A stretch of 64,000 nt of DNA, from NCBI RefSeq assembly GCF_013839525.1, contig NZ_JACDIS010000007.1, forward strand, positions 222,826-286,825. Direction: 5' to 3'. Below the pieces are notes generated by a model. The model had not been told where the DNA came from, searched no databases, and saw only the letters and a list, made by a program, of their open reading frames with translations. Both the position numbers and the translations under genes were made by a program. This document shows, piece by piece, positions 46,464 to 56,230 of this stretch. Within the stretch, counting starts at the first letter, position 1. Every line of letters begins with the position of its first letter. Origin of the DNA: Chthonobacter rhizosphaerae. Lineage in GTDB: Bacteria; Pseudomonadota; Alphaproteobacteria; Rhizobiales; Pleomorphomonadaceae.

Positions 46464-47822
46464 ATGCCCGGCAATCTGACGCTCGAAACCCTCAAGGCCG
46501 AGGTCGCGGCCGGCACCATCGACACCGTGAACGTCGCCTTCGTGGACATGCAGGGCCGCCTGATGGGCAAGCGCTTCCACGCGGAGCACTTTCTGGACAG
46601 CCACGACGAGACCCATGCCTGCAACTACCTCCTGACGGTCGACATCGACATGGAGCCGGTGCCGGGCTACGCGGCGGCGAGCTGGGAGAAGGGTTACGGC
46701 GACTTCGTGCTGAAGCCCGACTTCGCCACCCTGCGGCGGACGCCCTGGCTGCCCGGCACGGCGCTCATCCTCTGCGACGTGCAGGACCACCATCACCACG
46801 ACCTGCCGCATTCCCCGCGCGGGCTCCTGAAGAAGCAGATCGCCCGCCTGGAGGAGAGGGGCTGGAGCGCCTACTTCGCGTCCGAGCTGGAGTTCTACCT
46901 GTTCGACGAGACCTACGCGTCCGCGAACGCCAAGAGCTACCGTCAGCTGAAGACCTTCACGCCCTACATCGAGGACTACGGCATCCTGCCGACCACGATG
47001 GAGGAGCCGTTCATGCGGGAGATCCGCAACCAGCTCTCCCGCGCGGGCATCAAGGTGGAGAATTCCAAGGGCGAGTGGGGTCCGGGCCAGGAGGAGATCA
47101 ACGTCCGCTACGCCGACGCCCTCACCATGGCGGACGAGCACGCCATCATGAAGACCGGCATCAAGGAGATCGCCCACCTCCAGGGTAAGGCCGTCACCTT
47201 CATGGCCAAATACGCCTACGACCTCGCCGGCTCGTCCTGCCACGTGCACCAGTCGCTCTGGTCGAAGGATGGCCCGCTCTTCCTCGACAAGGACGCCGAG
47301 CACGGCATGTCCACGCTCATGCGCCACTACCTCGCCGGCCTCCTCCACCACGCCCGCGAGATCACCTGGTTCCTCGCCCCCTACATCAACAGCTACAAGC
47401 GCTTCCAGGTCGGCACCTTCGCCCCCACGAAGGCCGTGTGGAGCGGCGACAACCGCACCGCCGGCTTCCGCGTGGTGGGAGAAGGCTCCAAGGCGATCCG
47501 CGCCGAATGCCGCGTCGGCGGCGCCGACCTCAACCCCCACCTCGCCTACGCCGCCATGCTGGCCGCCGGCCTTTCCGGCATCGAGAACGAGATGGAGCTG
47601 GAGCCCGCCTTCGTCGGCGACGCCTACGGCGGCAAGGGCATCCGCGAGATCCCCAAGACGCTCCGCGAGGCGATCGGGACGCTGAAGGGCTCGGAAATGC
47701 TCCGCAAGGCCTTCGGCGACGAGGTCGTCGAGCACTACGTGCACACCGCCGAATGGGAGCAATTCGAATACGACCGCCGCATCACCGACTGGGAGCTCAA
47801 GCGTGGGTTCGAGCGCTATTGA
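46464..47822 (+). CDS. glutamine-synthetase-like gamma-glutamyl ligase
   Basis: A 452-residue protein of the GS superfamily. Metal and ATP sites appear as FASELEFYLFDE, WGPGQEEINVRYADALTMAD, SSCHVHQSLWS and NRTAGFRVVGEGSKAIRAEC. It is about the length of PuuA/GlnT-type ligases that attach glutamate to an amine, not of biosynthetic GlnA with its adenylation loop; no NLYDLP-type adenylation tyrosine loop is visible at the C-terminus (VEHYVHTAEWEQFEYDRRIT). Beside an alcohol and an aldehyde dehydrogenase, the expected substrate is an amino alcohol or diamine. The exact amine cannot be told. Confidence 0.9.
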   Translation: MPGNLTLETLKAEVAAGTIDTVNVAFVDMQGRLMGKRFHAEHFLDSHDETHACNYLLTVDIDMEPVPGYAAASWEKGYGDFVLKPDFATLRRTPWLPGTALILCDVQDHHHHDLPHSPRGLLKKQIARLEERGWSAYFASELEFYLFDETYASANAKSYRQLKTFTPYIEDYGILPTTMEEPFMREIRNQLSRAGIKVENSKGEWGPGQEEINVRYADALTMADEHAIMKTGIKEIAHLQGKAVTFMAKYAYDLAGSSCHVHQSLWSKDGPLFLDKDAEHGMSTLMRHYLAGLLHHAREITWFLAPYINSYKRFQVGTFAPTKAVWSGDNRTAGFRVVGEGSKAIRAECRVGGADLNPHLAYAAMLAAGLSGIENEMELEPAFVGDAYGGKGIREIPKTLREAIGTLKGSEMLRKAFGDEVVEHYVHTAEWEQFEYDRRITDWELKRGFERY

Positions 47823-47888
47823 GGGCGGTCCGGATTGGGCGCATATCCTTCGGATGCAGGAAGGTTCGGCCCACGGGAGGAGTGAGCC

Positions 47889-48311
47889 ATGGGCAAGGTG
47901 GATCTCAAGTCGTTTCTGGAGGCCTCCCCGACGGAGCGGGTCACCCTCTCGTTCCGTCAGATCGAGATGCTGAGCGGAGAGGCGCTTCCGGACTCCTTGA
48001 GAGTGGCGAACGGCTGGGTCGATCCCCAGCCCGACGCGGAAGGCATTCATCGCGACCTGTCCGAGGCCGGCTTCGTCCCCGCTGACGTCGACCCGACCGC
48101 TCTGCGCGTCGTCCTGCACCGGTCCGGGCCGACCCACGCGGCGAATCTCGAGGCGGCCGGCGTCGAGCCCACGTCCGACGAGCACGGCCGCAAGCGCCGT
48201 CGCCACCCCGCGTTCGGAGCGCTGAAGGGCTTGATCTCGGTGGCGCCCGGCTACGACCTGACGCAGCCCACCATCGAGTCCGACTGGCTGGAAGAGACGT
48301 ACGGTGGCTGA
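47889..48311 (+). CDS. antitoxin-like protein partnered with a PIN toxin
   Basis: A 140-residue protein. Residues 1-85 contain VTLSFRQIEMLSGEALPDSL and a GF...VDPTALRVVLHR ending, reminiscent of the DUF7662 fold (L-F-x-x-I-E...LP-x-S). The C-terminal 35 residues (HPAFGALKGLISVAPGYDLT then QPTIESDWLEETYGG) look like the toxin-neutralising tail of VapB antitoxins. The stop overlaps the PIN gene by eight bases, typical of coupled antitoxin-toxin pairs. No DNA-binding domain of a known antitoxin class was recognised. It begins about 65 bases after the ligase gene. Confidence 0.75.
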   Translation: MGKVDLKSFLEASPTERVTLSFRQIEMLSGEALPDSLRVANGWVDPQPDAEGIHRDLSEAGFVPADVDPTALRVVLHRSGPTHAANLEAAGVEPTSDEHGRKRRRHPAFGALKGLISVAPGYDLTQPTIESDWLEETYGG

Positions 48312-48720
48312 CGGACTCCTCGTCGATACCTGCGCGGCGATCTGGATCCTGGAGGATGCGGAGCTTTCGTCCTTTGCCATCACGGCGATGGACGACGCCT
48401 TCGATCTCGGGCGACCCGTGTTCGTGTCCACCATCACGGCCTGGGAACTCGGGATGCTGGCAAGCCGCAACCGTCTAAGCCTCGGCGCCGAGCCCCACGA
48501 CCTGTTCGGCCTTCTCCTCTCGCGCGCCGGCTTCAAGGAACAGCCGCTCCGCGCGGACGTCGCTATCGCGTCGTCCTACCTGCCCGGCGATCCGCCGCGA
48601 GACCCCTTCGATCGCATCATCATCGCCACCGCCCGCGCACACGACCTCACCATCCTCACCCGCGACCGCCTGACCCTGTCCTATGCGGACGCCGGGCACG
48701 TGTCGGCCCTCGCCTGCTGA
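48304..48720 (+). CDS. PIN-domain toxin (VapC-like endoribonuclease)
   Basis: A 138-residue PIN protein. Acidic active-site positions D8 (LLVDTCAAIW), E48 (TAWELG), D100/D103 (RDPFDRIIIATA) and D121 (TRDR) are all present, so it is probably active. VapC toxins cut specific RNAs; the target is unknown. GTG at 48304 overlaps the antitoxin stop. The ALDH gene starts 17 bases later on the same strand, so the pair is inserted within the catabolic run. Confidence 0.92.
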   Translation: MADGLLVDTCAAIWILEDAELSSFAITAMDDAFDLGRPVFVSTITAWELGMLASRNRLSLGAEPHDLFGLLLSRAGFKEQPLRADVAIASSYLPGDPPRDPFDRIIIATARAHDLTILTRDRLTLSYADAGHVSALAC

Positions 48721-48737
48721 ACCATGACGAGCCCATC

Positions 48738-50141
48738 ATGACAGATACCCTGAAGCTCATCTCTCCCGTGGACGGCTCCCTCTACGCGGAGCGTCCGCTC
48801 GCCACCGAAGCCGAGGTGGCCGGCCTCTTCTCCGCCGCTCGCGACGCCCAGAAGGCCTGGGCCGCCCTGCCCCTCGACGAGCGCATCGACTACTGCCTGA
48901 AGGCGCTCGACGCGCTCCTCGCCATGCGCCAGGAGATCGCCGAGGAGCTCACCTGGCAGATGGGCCGGCCGATCCGCTACACCCCGTTCGAGCTCAACGG
49001 CGTCGAGCAGCGCACCCGCCACATGGCGAAGATCGCGGCCGAAAGCCTCGCGCCCCTCGACTCCGGGCTTGAGAACGGCACGTCGGGCGCCCATCGGAAG
49101 ATCACCCGCGAGCCGCTCGGCGTCGTCTTCGTCCTCGCCCCGTGGAACTACCCCTTCCTGACCACGGTCAATTCCGTGATGCCCGCCCTCATGGCCGGCA
49201 ACACGGTGGTGCTGAAGCATTCCGACCAGACCCTTCTCGTCGCCGAGCGCTTCCAGAAGGCGTTCGATCAGGCCGGCCTGCCGAAGGGCGTGTTCCAGCA
49301 CGTCGTCCTCTCCCACGAACAGTCGGGCCGGGTGATCGCGTCCCGTCTCGTCGACATGGTCGCCTTCACCGGCTCGGTGGCGGGCGGCGAGGCCATGGAG
49401 CGGGCGGCCGTCGGTAGGTTCCTGCCCATCAACCTGGAGCTCGGCGGCAAGGACCCCGCCTACATCCGGCCGGACGCCAGGATGCAGTTCGCCATCGAGA
49501 ACGTCGCCGACGGCGCCTTCTTCAACTCCGGCCAGTGCTGCTGCGGCGTGGAGCGCGTCTATGTGCACGAGAAGGTCTACGACGAGTTCGTCGAGGGCCT
49601 CGTGGCGTTCGCCAAGGGCTACGTGCTCGGCAACCCCACCGACCCGGCCGTCACCCTCGGCCCGCTCGCCCGCGCCCGGCAGGCCTCGTTCGTGCGCGAC
49701 CAGATCGCCCGCGCGGTCCGCGCCGGAGCCAAGGCGCATCTCGACCCGAAAAGCTTCGCGGCCGACGCGGAGGGCACCCCCTATCTGGCGCCGCAGATCC
49801 TCACGGACGTGAACCACCAGATGGACTTCATGACCGAGGAGACCTTCGGCCCGGCCGTCGGCATCATGAAGGTGCGCGACGACGAGGAGGCCATCCAGCT
49901 CATGAACGACAGCCGCTACGGCCTCACCGCCTCGCTCTGGACCGAGGATCTGGACGCCGCCGAGGCGATCGGTGCCCGGATCGAGACCGGCACCGTCTTC
50001 GTCAACCGCTGCGACTACCTCGACCCCGCCCTCACCTGGACCGGCGTCAAGGACACCGGCCGCGGCGCCGCCCTCTCGCCCCTCGGCTTCCACGGCCTCA
50101 CCCGCCCGAAGAGCTGGTACGTCCGCAAGGCGCCGGTGTGA
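48738..50141 (+). CDS. NAD(P)-dependent aldehyde dehydrogenase
   Basis: A 467-residue enzyme. The catalytic glutamate E234 (INLELGGKDP) and the nucleophile, most likely C268 in GQCCCGVERV, are present, with the cofactor segment VLAPWNYPF and FTGSVAGGEAM. A cluster of three adjacent cysteines at the active site is unusual. It would oxidise an aldehyde, plausibly formed by the iron-type alcohol dehydrogenase downstream from a gamma-glutamylated amino alcohol. The start (MTDTLKLISP) is 17 bases after the PIN toxin stop. Confidence 0.94.
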   Translation: MTDTLKLISPVDGSLYAERPLATEAEVAGLFSAARDAQKAWAALPLDERIDYCLKALDALLAMRQEIAEELTWQMGRPIRYTPFELNGVEQRTRHMAKIAAESLAPLDSGLENGTSGAHRKITREPLGVVFVLAPWNYPFLTTVNSVMPALMAGNTVVLKHSDQTLLVAERFQKAFDQAGLPKGVFQHVVLSHEQSGRVIASRLVDMVAFTGSVAGGEAMERAAVGRFLPINLELGGKDPAYIRPDARMQFAIENVADGAFFNSGQCCCGVERVYVHEKVYDEFVEGLVAFAKGYVLGNPTDPAVTLGPLARARQASFVRDQIARAVRAGAKAHLDPKSFAADAEGTPYLAPQILTDVNHQMDFMTEETFGPAVGIMKVRDDEEAIQLMNDSRYGLTASLWTEDLDAAEAIGARIETGTVFVNRCDYLDPALTWTGVKDTGRGAALSPLGFHGLTRPKSWYVRKAPV

Positions 50142-50298
50142 GAAGGGGGCTCCTCTCGATCAAGGGTGGTGCTCCACCCGCCCTGCCTTCCCTCCTAAGG
50201 CGGAGGGTTCCTTGCCCGAAACAGTCGTCGGGCGTGAACCGCCATCATCCCGACGGCTGAGGCCCGACCCTCGGAAATCCGCCTGACCCGCCGCCCGG

Positions 50299-50337
50299 CC
50301 CCCTCTCCCCTTGTGGGGGAGGGTTGGGGTGGGGGGT
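50299..50337 (+). repeat. dispersed GC-rich repeat
   Basis: CCCTCTCCCC (50301-50310), a short loop, then GGGGGAGGG (50315-50323) and a GTTGGGGTGGGG tail. Repeats of exactly this wording are widespread between alphaproteobacterial genes. It lies in the ALDH to alcohol dehydrogenase gap. Confidence 0.7.
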
Positions 50338-50372
50338 GCCGGCGCCGACATCCCAACCAGAGTCACGACCCA

Positions 50373-51518
50373 ATGACCACCCGCGCCAACTGGAACTACC
50401 CCACCGCCGTCCGCTTCGGCGCCGGCCGCATTCGGGAACTCGCCGACGCCTGCAAGGCGACCGGCATCGCCCGCCCGCTCTTCGTCACCGATCCCGGACT
50501 CGTCGACCTGCCCATGACCCAGGCGGCCGTGGAGTCCCTGAAGGAGGCCGGCCTCGCCGTCACGGTCTTCTCCGAGGTGAAGAGCAACCCGGTGGAGAGC
50601 AACGTCTACGCCGGCATCGACCGCCTGCGCCTCGGCAAGTGCGACGGCGTCGTGTGCTTCGGCGGTGGCTCGGCGCTCGACGTCGGCAAGGTCATCGCCT
50701 TCATGGCCGGCCAGACCCGGCCCATGTGGGACTTCGAGGACATCGGCGACTGGTGGACCCGCGCCGACCCGGCCGGCATCGCGCCGAACATCTGCGTCTC
50801 CACCACCGCCGGCACCGGTTCGGAGGTCGGCCGCGCGGGCGTCATCACCCACGAGGCGACCCACACCAAGAAGGTCATCTTCCACCCGAAGATGATGCCC
50901 TCGGTCACCATCCTGGATCCGGAGCTCACCGTCGGCCTGCCGGCGAAGATCACCGCCTGGACCGGCATGGACGCCCTCGCCCACTGCATCGAGGCCTATT
51001 GCGCCCCCGGCTTCCACCCGATGGCCGACGGCATCGCCCTGGAAGGCATGCGCCTCGTCAAGGACAATCTCCCGCGCGCCGTGTCGACGCCCGACGACAT
51101 CGACGCCCGCGGCGCCATGCTGACGGCCGCCGCCATGGGGGCCACCGCCTTCCAGAAGGGCCTCGGCGGCATCCACGCGCTCTCCCACCCGGTCGGCGCG
51201 CTCTACGACACCCACCACGGCCTCACCAACGCGGTGTTCATGCCCTACGTGCTGAACTTCAATCGCCCCGCCGTGGAGGAAAGCCTCGCCCGCGCCGCCG
51301 CCTATCTCGGCCTGGAGCGCTCGTTCGACGCCTTCGTCGCCTGGATCCTCGACCTTCGCCGGGAGATCGGCATCCCGCACACCCTCGCCGGCCTCGACGT
51401 GGACGACGCCCGCCTGGACGAGATCGCCGCCATGGCGGTGGTCGACCCCACCGCCGGCGGCAACCCGGTCCCCCTCGACGAGACCGCCGCCAAGGCGATC
51501 TTCCGCTCGGCCCTGTGA
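50373..51518 (+). CDS. iron-containing alcohol dehydrogenase
   Basis: A 381-residue type III alcohol dehydrogenase. The cofactor loop VVCFGGGSALDVGKVIAFMA, the STTAGTGSEVGRAGVI stretch and the metal ligands in GMDALAHCIEAYCAPGFHPM and HALSHPVGALYDTHHGLTNA are complete. It oxidises an alcohol, here likely a gamma-glutamyl amino alcohol, to the aldehyde used by the ALDH. ATG 50373 is the family start (MTTRANWNYPTAVRFGAG); upstream codons belong to a spacer repeat. Confidence 0.95.
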   Translation: MTTRANWNYPTAVRFGAGRIRELADACKATGIARPLFVTDPGLVDLPMTQAAVESLKEAGLAVTVFSEVKSNPVESNVYAGIDRLRLGKCDGVVCFGGGSALDVGKVIAFMAGQTRPMWDFEDIGDWWTRADPAGIAPNICVSTTAGTGSEVGRAGVITHEATHTKKVIFHPKMMPSVTILDPELTVGLPAKITAWTGMDALAHCIEAYCAPGFHPMADGIALEGMRLVKDNLPRAVSTPDDIDARGAMLTAAAMGATAFQKGLGGIHALSHPVGALYDTHHGLTNAVFMPYVLNFNRPAVEESLARAAAYLGLERSFDAFVAWILDLRREIGIPHTLAGLDVDDARLDEIAAMAVVDPTAGGNPVPLDETAAKAIFRSAL

Positions 51519-51601
51519 GCATGATCCGGGTGGCGGGTCAGGTTCCGCCGCCCGCCCGACCGGAGTGGAAGCCAGGTCGCCTCTTGCTGTATGCTTGAGC
51601 C

Positions 51602-51910
51602 ATGAGCAAGACCGACGTCATGGAGCGCCTGAGACAGGACCAGCGGGATCTTCGGTCCCGCGGGGTGGTGAGTGCCGCCCTGTTCGGCTCGGTGGCCCGC
51701 GGCGACGCCGGGCCGGAAAGCGACATTGACATCGTGGTCCGCCTCGATGAAAGACGCGTGCCGAAGGGCCTCGGCTTTTTCGGCTTCCTGGACGACCTTC
51801 AGCAAGACCTCGGCCGGATGCTCGGCCGGAGCGTGGATGTCATCCCAGAGCCGCGACCCGGCTCGCGCCTGGAACGGGAGATCGCGAAGGACCGCTCCGT
51901 TGTCTTCTAG
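51602..51910 (+). CDS. MNT-type nucleotidyltransferase antitoxin (MntA-like)
   Basis: A 102-residue minimal nucleotidyltransferase. The active motif GSVARGDAGPESDID has G29-S30 and D41/D43, complete for AMP transfer. MntA antitoxins inactivate their HEPN partner by adding AMP residues. The partner follows directly, overlapping the MNT stop by about ten bases, but is broken. The start is a good ATG with the MSKTDVMERL N-terminus. Confidence 0.88.
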   Translation: MSKTDVMERLRQDQRDLRSRGVVSAALFGSVARGDAGPESDIDIVVRLDERRVPKGLGFFGFLDDLQQDLGRMLGRSVDVIPEPRPGSRLEREIAKDRSVVF

Positions 51911-52285
51911 CCGGCCGCTCGTACGTCTGGAGGATATCCTGACAACGCCGAGCGGATCCGGCGCTACTCGAATGGCTTCGATCGCGACACGCTGGAAAGA
52001 AGCGACATGGCCTATGATGCCGTCGAGCGATGCCTCGGACGCATCTCCGAAGCGGCAACCAAGCTCGGGTCTTGGGCGGAGGATCAAGCGCCGGATTAGC
52101 CCTGGAAGGCGCTCAGGAGCCTCGGCAACATCCTCCGCCACGACTACGACGGCATTCTGAGGGATCGCGTCATCGACATGGTCGTCACCGATCTGCCGGG
52201 GCTGGTCGTCGTCGTCCAGGGTATCCTGGAGCGGAATGCCCCGGCCTCCCTCCTCACCCGAACACCACCGTCTTCACCCCGTTGA
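51900..52285 (+). pseudogene. broken HEPN (DUF86/HepT) toxin gene
   Basis: Starting at TTG 51900, the frame reads SSSRPLVRLEDIL and then leaves the family. One base further on, the expected HEPN sequence resumes (DNAERIRRYSNGFDRDTLER from 51941), implying loss of one base near 51941. A second break is a TAG at 52097-52099, after which PWKALRSLGNILRHDYDGIL (the HEPN R..H catalytic region) continues to a stop at 52283. With a frameshift and a stop codon the toxin cannot be made from this copy. Its 3' end overlaps the purU 3' end, tail to tail. Its antitoxin gene is intact. Confidence 0.8.
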
Positions 52286-53141
52286 TGAACACCCGCCGCT
52301 CCACGTGCGCCTTCACGGCGCGGGCGAGCACACGCGCCTCGATGTCGCGGCCCTTGATCATCAGCGTCTCGGCGCTGTCCGCGTGGGTCACCCGCTCGGC
52401 GTCCTGCTCGATGATCGGCCCCTCGTCCAGGTCGCCGGTCACATAGTGGGCCGTGGCGCCGATCAGCTTCACGCCGCGCCGGTGCGCCTGGCTGTAGGGG
52501 GCGGCGCCCTTGAAGGCCGGCAGGAAGGAGTGGTGGATGTTGATCGCCCGCCCGGAGATCCGCTGCGACGCCGCGTCGGAGAGCACCTGCATGTAGCGTG
52601 CGAGCACGACGAGATCCGCCTTCACCTCGTCTACCAGGGCGAACAGGCGCTCCTCCTGGGCCGCCTTGGTCTCCGGGGTCACCGGCCAATGGTGGAAGGG
52701 GATGCCGTGGCTCTCCGCCGTGCCGCGGCTCATCTGGTGGTTGGAGACGATCGCCACGATCTCCACCGGCAGGGCGCCCATCCGGGAGCGATAGAGCAGG
52801 TCCTGAAGGCAGTGGTCGAACTTCGACACCATCACGACGAGCCGCGCCTTGGCGGCGCTGTCCACCACGTCCCACGTCATCTCGAACCGCTTGGCGATGG
52901 CGCCGAGCGCGCCCTTCACGTCGCCGGCCATCACGCCGGCCGGCGCCTGGAACAGCACGCGCATGAAGAAGCGGCCGGTCTCGGCGTCGCCATACTGGTG
53001 GCTCTCCACGATGTTGCCGCCCGCGTTGGCGAGTGTGGAGGCGACGCCGGCCACGATGCCGGGCTTGTCGTCGCACGACAGGGTCAGGATGAAACGGGTC
53101 TCGGCGGGAGTTTCGGTGCTCATGGGGGACAGGGTGGACAT
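52254..53141 (-). CDS. purU: formyltetrahydrofolate deformylase
   Basis: A 295-residue enzyme (289 if ATG 53123 is used). It hydrolyses 10-formyltetrahydrofolate to formate and tetrahydrofolate, feeding formate to purine synthesis and balancing one-carbon units. An N-terminal ACT domain (FILTLSCDDKPGIVAGVAST) precedes the formyltransferase-like domain with VEIVAIVSNHQM, FHHWPVTPETK, INIHHSFLPAFKGAAPY and the terminal DEGPIIEQD. Both starts lie in near-repeats of ATGGGGGACAGGG... and lack a clear ribosome site, so the N-terminus is uncertain by six residues. Confidence 0.95.
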   Translation of the reverse strand: MSTLSPMSTETPAETRFILTLSCDDKPGIVAGVASTLANAGGNIVESHQYGDAETGRFFMRVLFQAPAGVMAGDVKGALGAIAKRFEMTWDVVDSAAKARLVVMVSKFDHCLQDLLYRSRMGALPVEIVAIVSNHQMSRGTAESHGIPFHHWPVTPETKAAQEERLFALVDEVKADLVVLARYMQVLSDAASQRISGRAINIHHSFLPAFKGAAPYSQAHRRGVKLIGATAHYVTGDLDEGPIIEQDAERVTHADSAETLMIKGRDIEARVLARAVKAHVERRVFINGVKTVVFG

Positions 53142-53331
53142 GGGGGACGGTCTTTTGGTCTGTGTTGATCGGCCGACCGTGAGGTTCACGGTTTTCCGCC
53201 CCCGCTTCTAGTCCGAACGCGACCGGTACGCAGCATCCGCCGTCGCTTTCGCGGCGGAATCCATCAAAGCCTTCACGGCTCCGGCGGAACGGTCTAAGAC
53301 CCTCTCGAAAAGTCCCGACGCGAGACCCGAA

Positions 53332-54183
53332 ATGCCCGTCACCGCCTTCGCCGACCGCTTCGCCAAGCTTGCCGCCGCCCGATCGCCGCTCTGCGTCGGC
53401 ATCGATCCGGCGCCGGAAACCCTGAAGCTCTGGGACCTGCCCTATTCCGCCGAAGGCGTCCGCGTGTTCGGCCTGGAGATGGTGGAAGCCCTCGGCGACC
53501 GGATCGGCGTGTTCAAGCCCCAGGTCGCCTTCTACGAACGGTTCGGCTGGCGGGGCCTGAAGGCGCTCGAGGAGGTCGTGAGCCACATCCGCTCCGCCGA
53601 CGCCCTGGCGCTCGCCGACGTCAAGCGCATGGACATCGGCCACACCCTGGAAGCCTACGCCGCCGCCTGGCTCGGCGACGACGCGGGCCTGCCGGTGGAC
53701 GCGATCACCCTCGGCGCCTACATGGGGTCCGGCTCGCTCCGTCCGGTGGTCCAGCGCGCGATCGCGGCGGGCGCCGGCCTCTTCGTCGTGGTCCGCTCGT
53801 CGAACCCGGACGGCATCGTGCTGCAGAACGCCCGCCAGGAGGACGACCGAACCGTGGCCGACGCGCTCGCCGACGATCTCACCGCCTTCAACGCCGCCCA
53901 CCTCACCGGCGAGAGGATCGGTCCCGTGGGCGCCGTCGTCGGGGCCACCCTCGACGATGCCGACGCGGTGCTGGAGCGGCTCGGCACGTCGCTCATCCTG
54001 GCGCCCGGCATCGGCGCGCAAGGCGCCACCATGAAGGATGTGCGCCTGCGCTTCGGCTCCGCCGCCTCCAGGCGCACGCTTCCCACCGTCTCGCGCCAGA
54101 TCGGCCACGCCGGGCCGACCCGCGCCCGCATCCGCGAGGTGACCGATGGCCTCCGCGACGAGGCGTTCGCCCTTCGCGGCTGA
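53332..54183 (+). CDS. pyrF: orotidine 5'-phosphate decarboxylase (type 2)
   Basis: A 283-residue decarboxylase of the type 2 form typical of alphaproteobacteria and actinobacteria. It makes UMP from OMP, the last de novo pyrimidine step. The N-terminal SPLCVGIDPAPETLKLWDLP, the catalytic ALADVKRMDIGHT (D-x-K-x-x-D), and the C-terminal ILAPGIGAQGATM are visible. It is divergent from purU and followed after about 50 bases by the ABC-F gene. Confidence 0.93.
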   Translation: MPVTAFADRFAKLAAARSPLCVGIDPAPETLKLWDLPYSAEGVRVFGLEMVEALGDRIGVFKPQVAFYERFGWRGLKALEEVVSHIRSADALALADVKRMDIGHTLEAYAAAWLGDDAGLPVDAITLGAYMGSGSLRPVVQRAIAAGAGLFVVVRSSNPDGIVLQNARQEDDRTVADALADDLTAFNAAHLTGERIGPVGAVVGATLDDADAVLERLGTSLILAPGIGAQGATMKDVRLRFGSAASRRTLPTVSRQIGHAGPTRARIREVTDGLRDEAFALRG

Positions 54184-54235
54184 CCTCCAGGTCCGCGGCC
54201 CTCAGCCCCATCCGTTCCGGACAGATCGCTCGCTC

Positions 54236-56041
<1,806 letters not shown>

Positions 56042-56230
56042 GCCCGCGAATCTATCTAGGCTCGATCTCCAACGCCGTGTAAATCTCTAAGCTACTATAC
56101 GCACATCTACTTATTGGCCCGACCTGTACTGCACTGCAGCAAACTTGTCGGCATTATCAACAGAAATGGAACTTTAACAGGTGCGTGGTCCACTCCAGGT
56201 CGGCCTTGAAGGTTGATTGAAGGGGGGACC

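Noticed and set aside
50299..50337. Terminator after the aldehyde dehydrogenase gene
   Set aside because: It is a dispersed repeat with a GC-rich tail and no T run, more than 150 bases after the stop.
51900..52285. Programmed frameshift or recoding in the HEPN gene
   Set aside because: There is no slippery sequence at 51941 and a second, separate stop codon is present, so decay is simpler.
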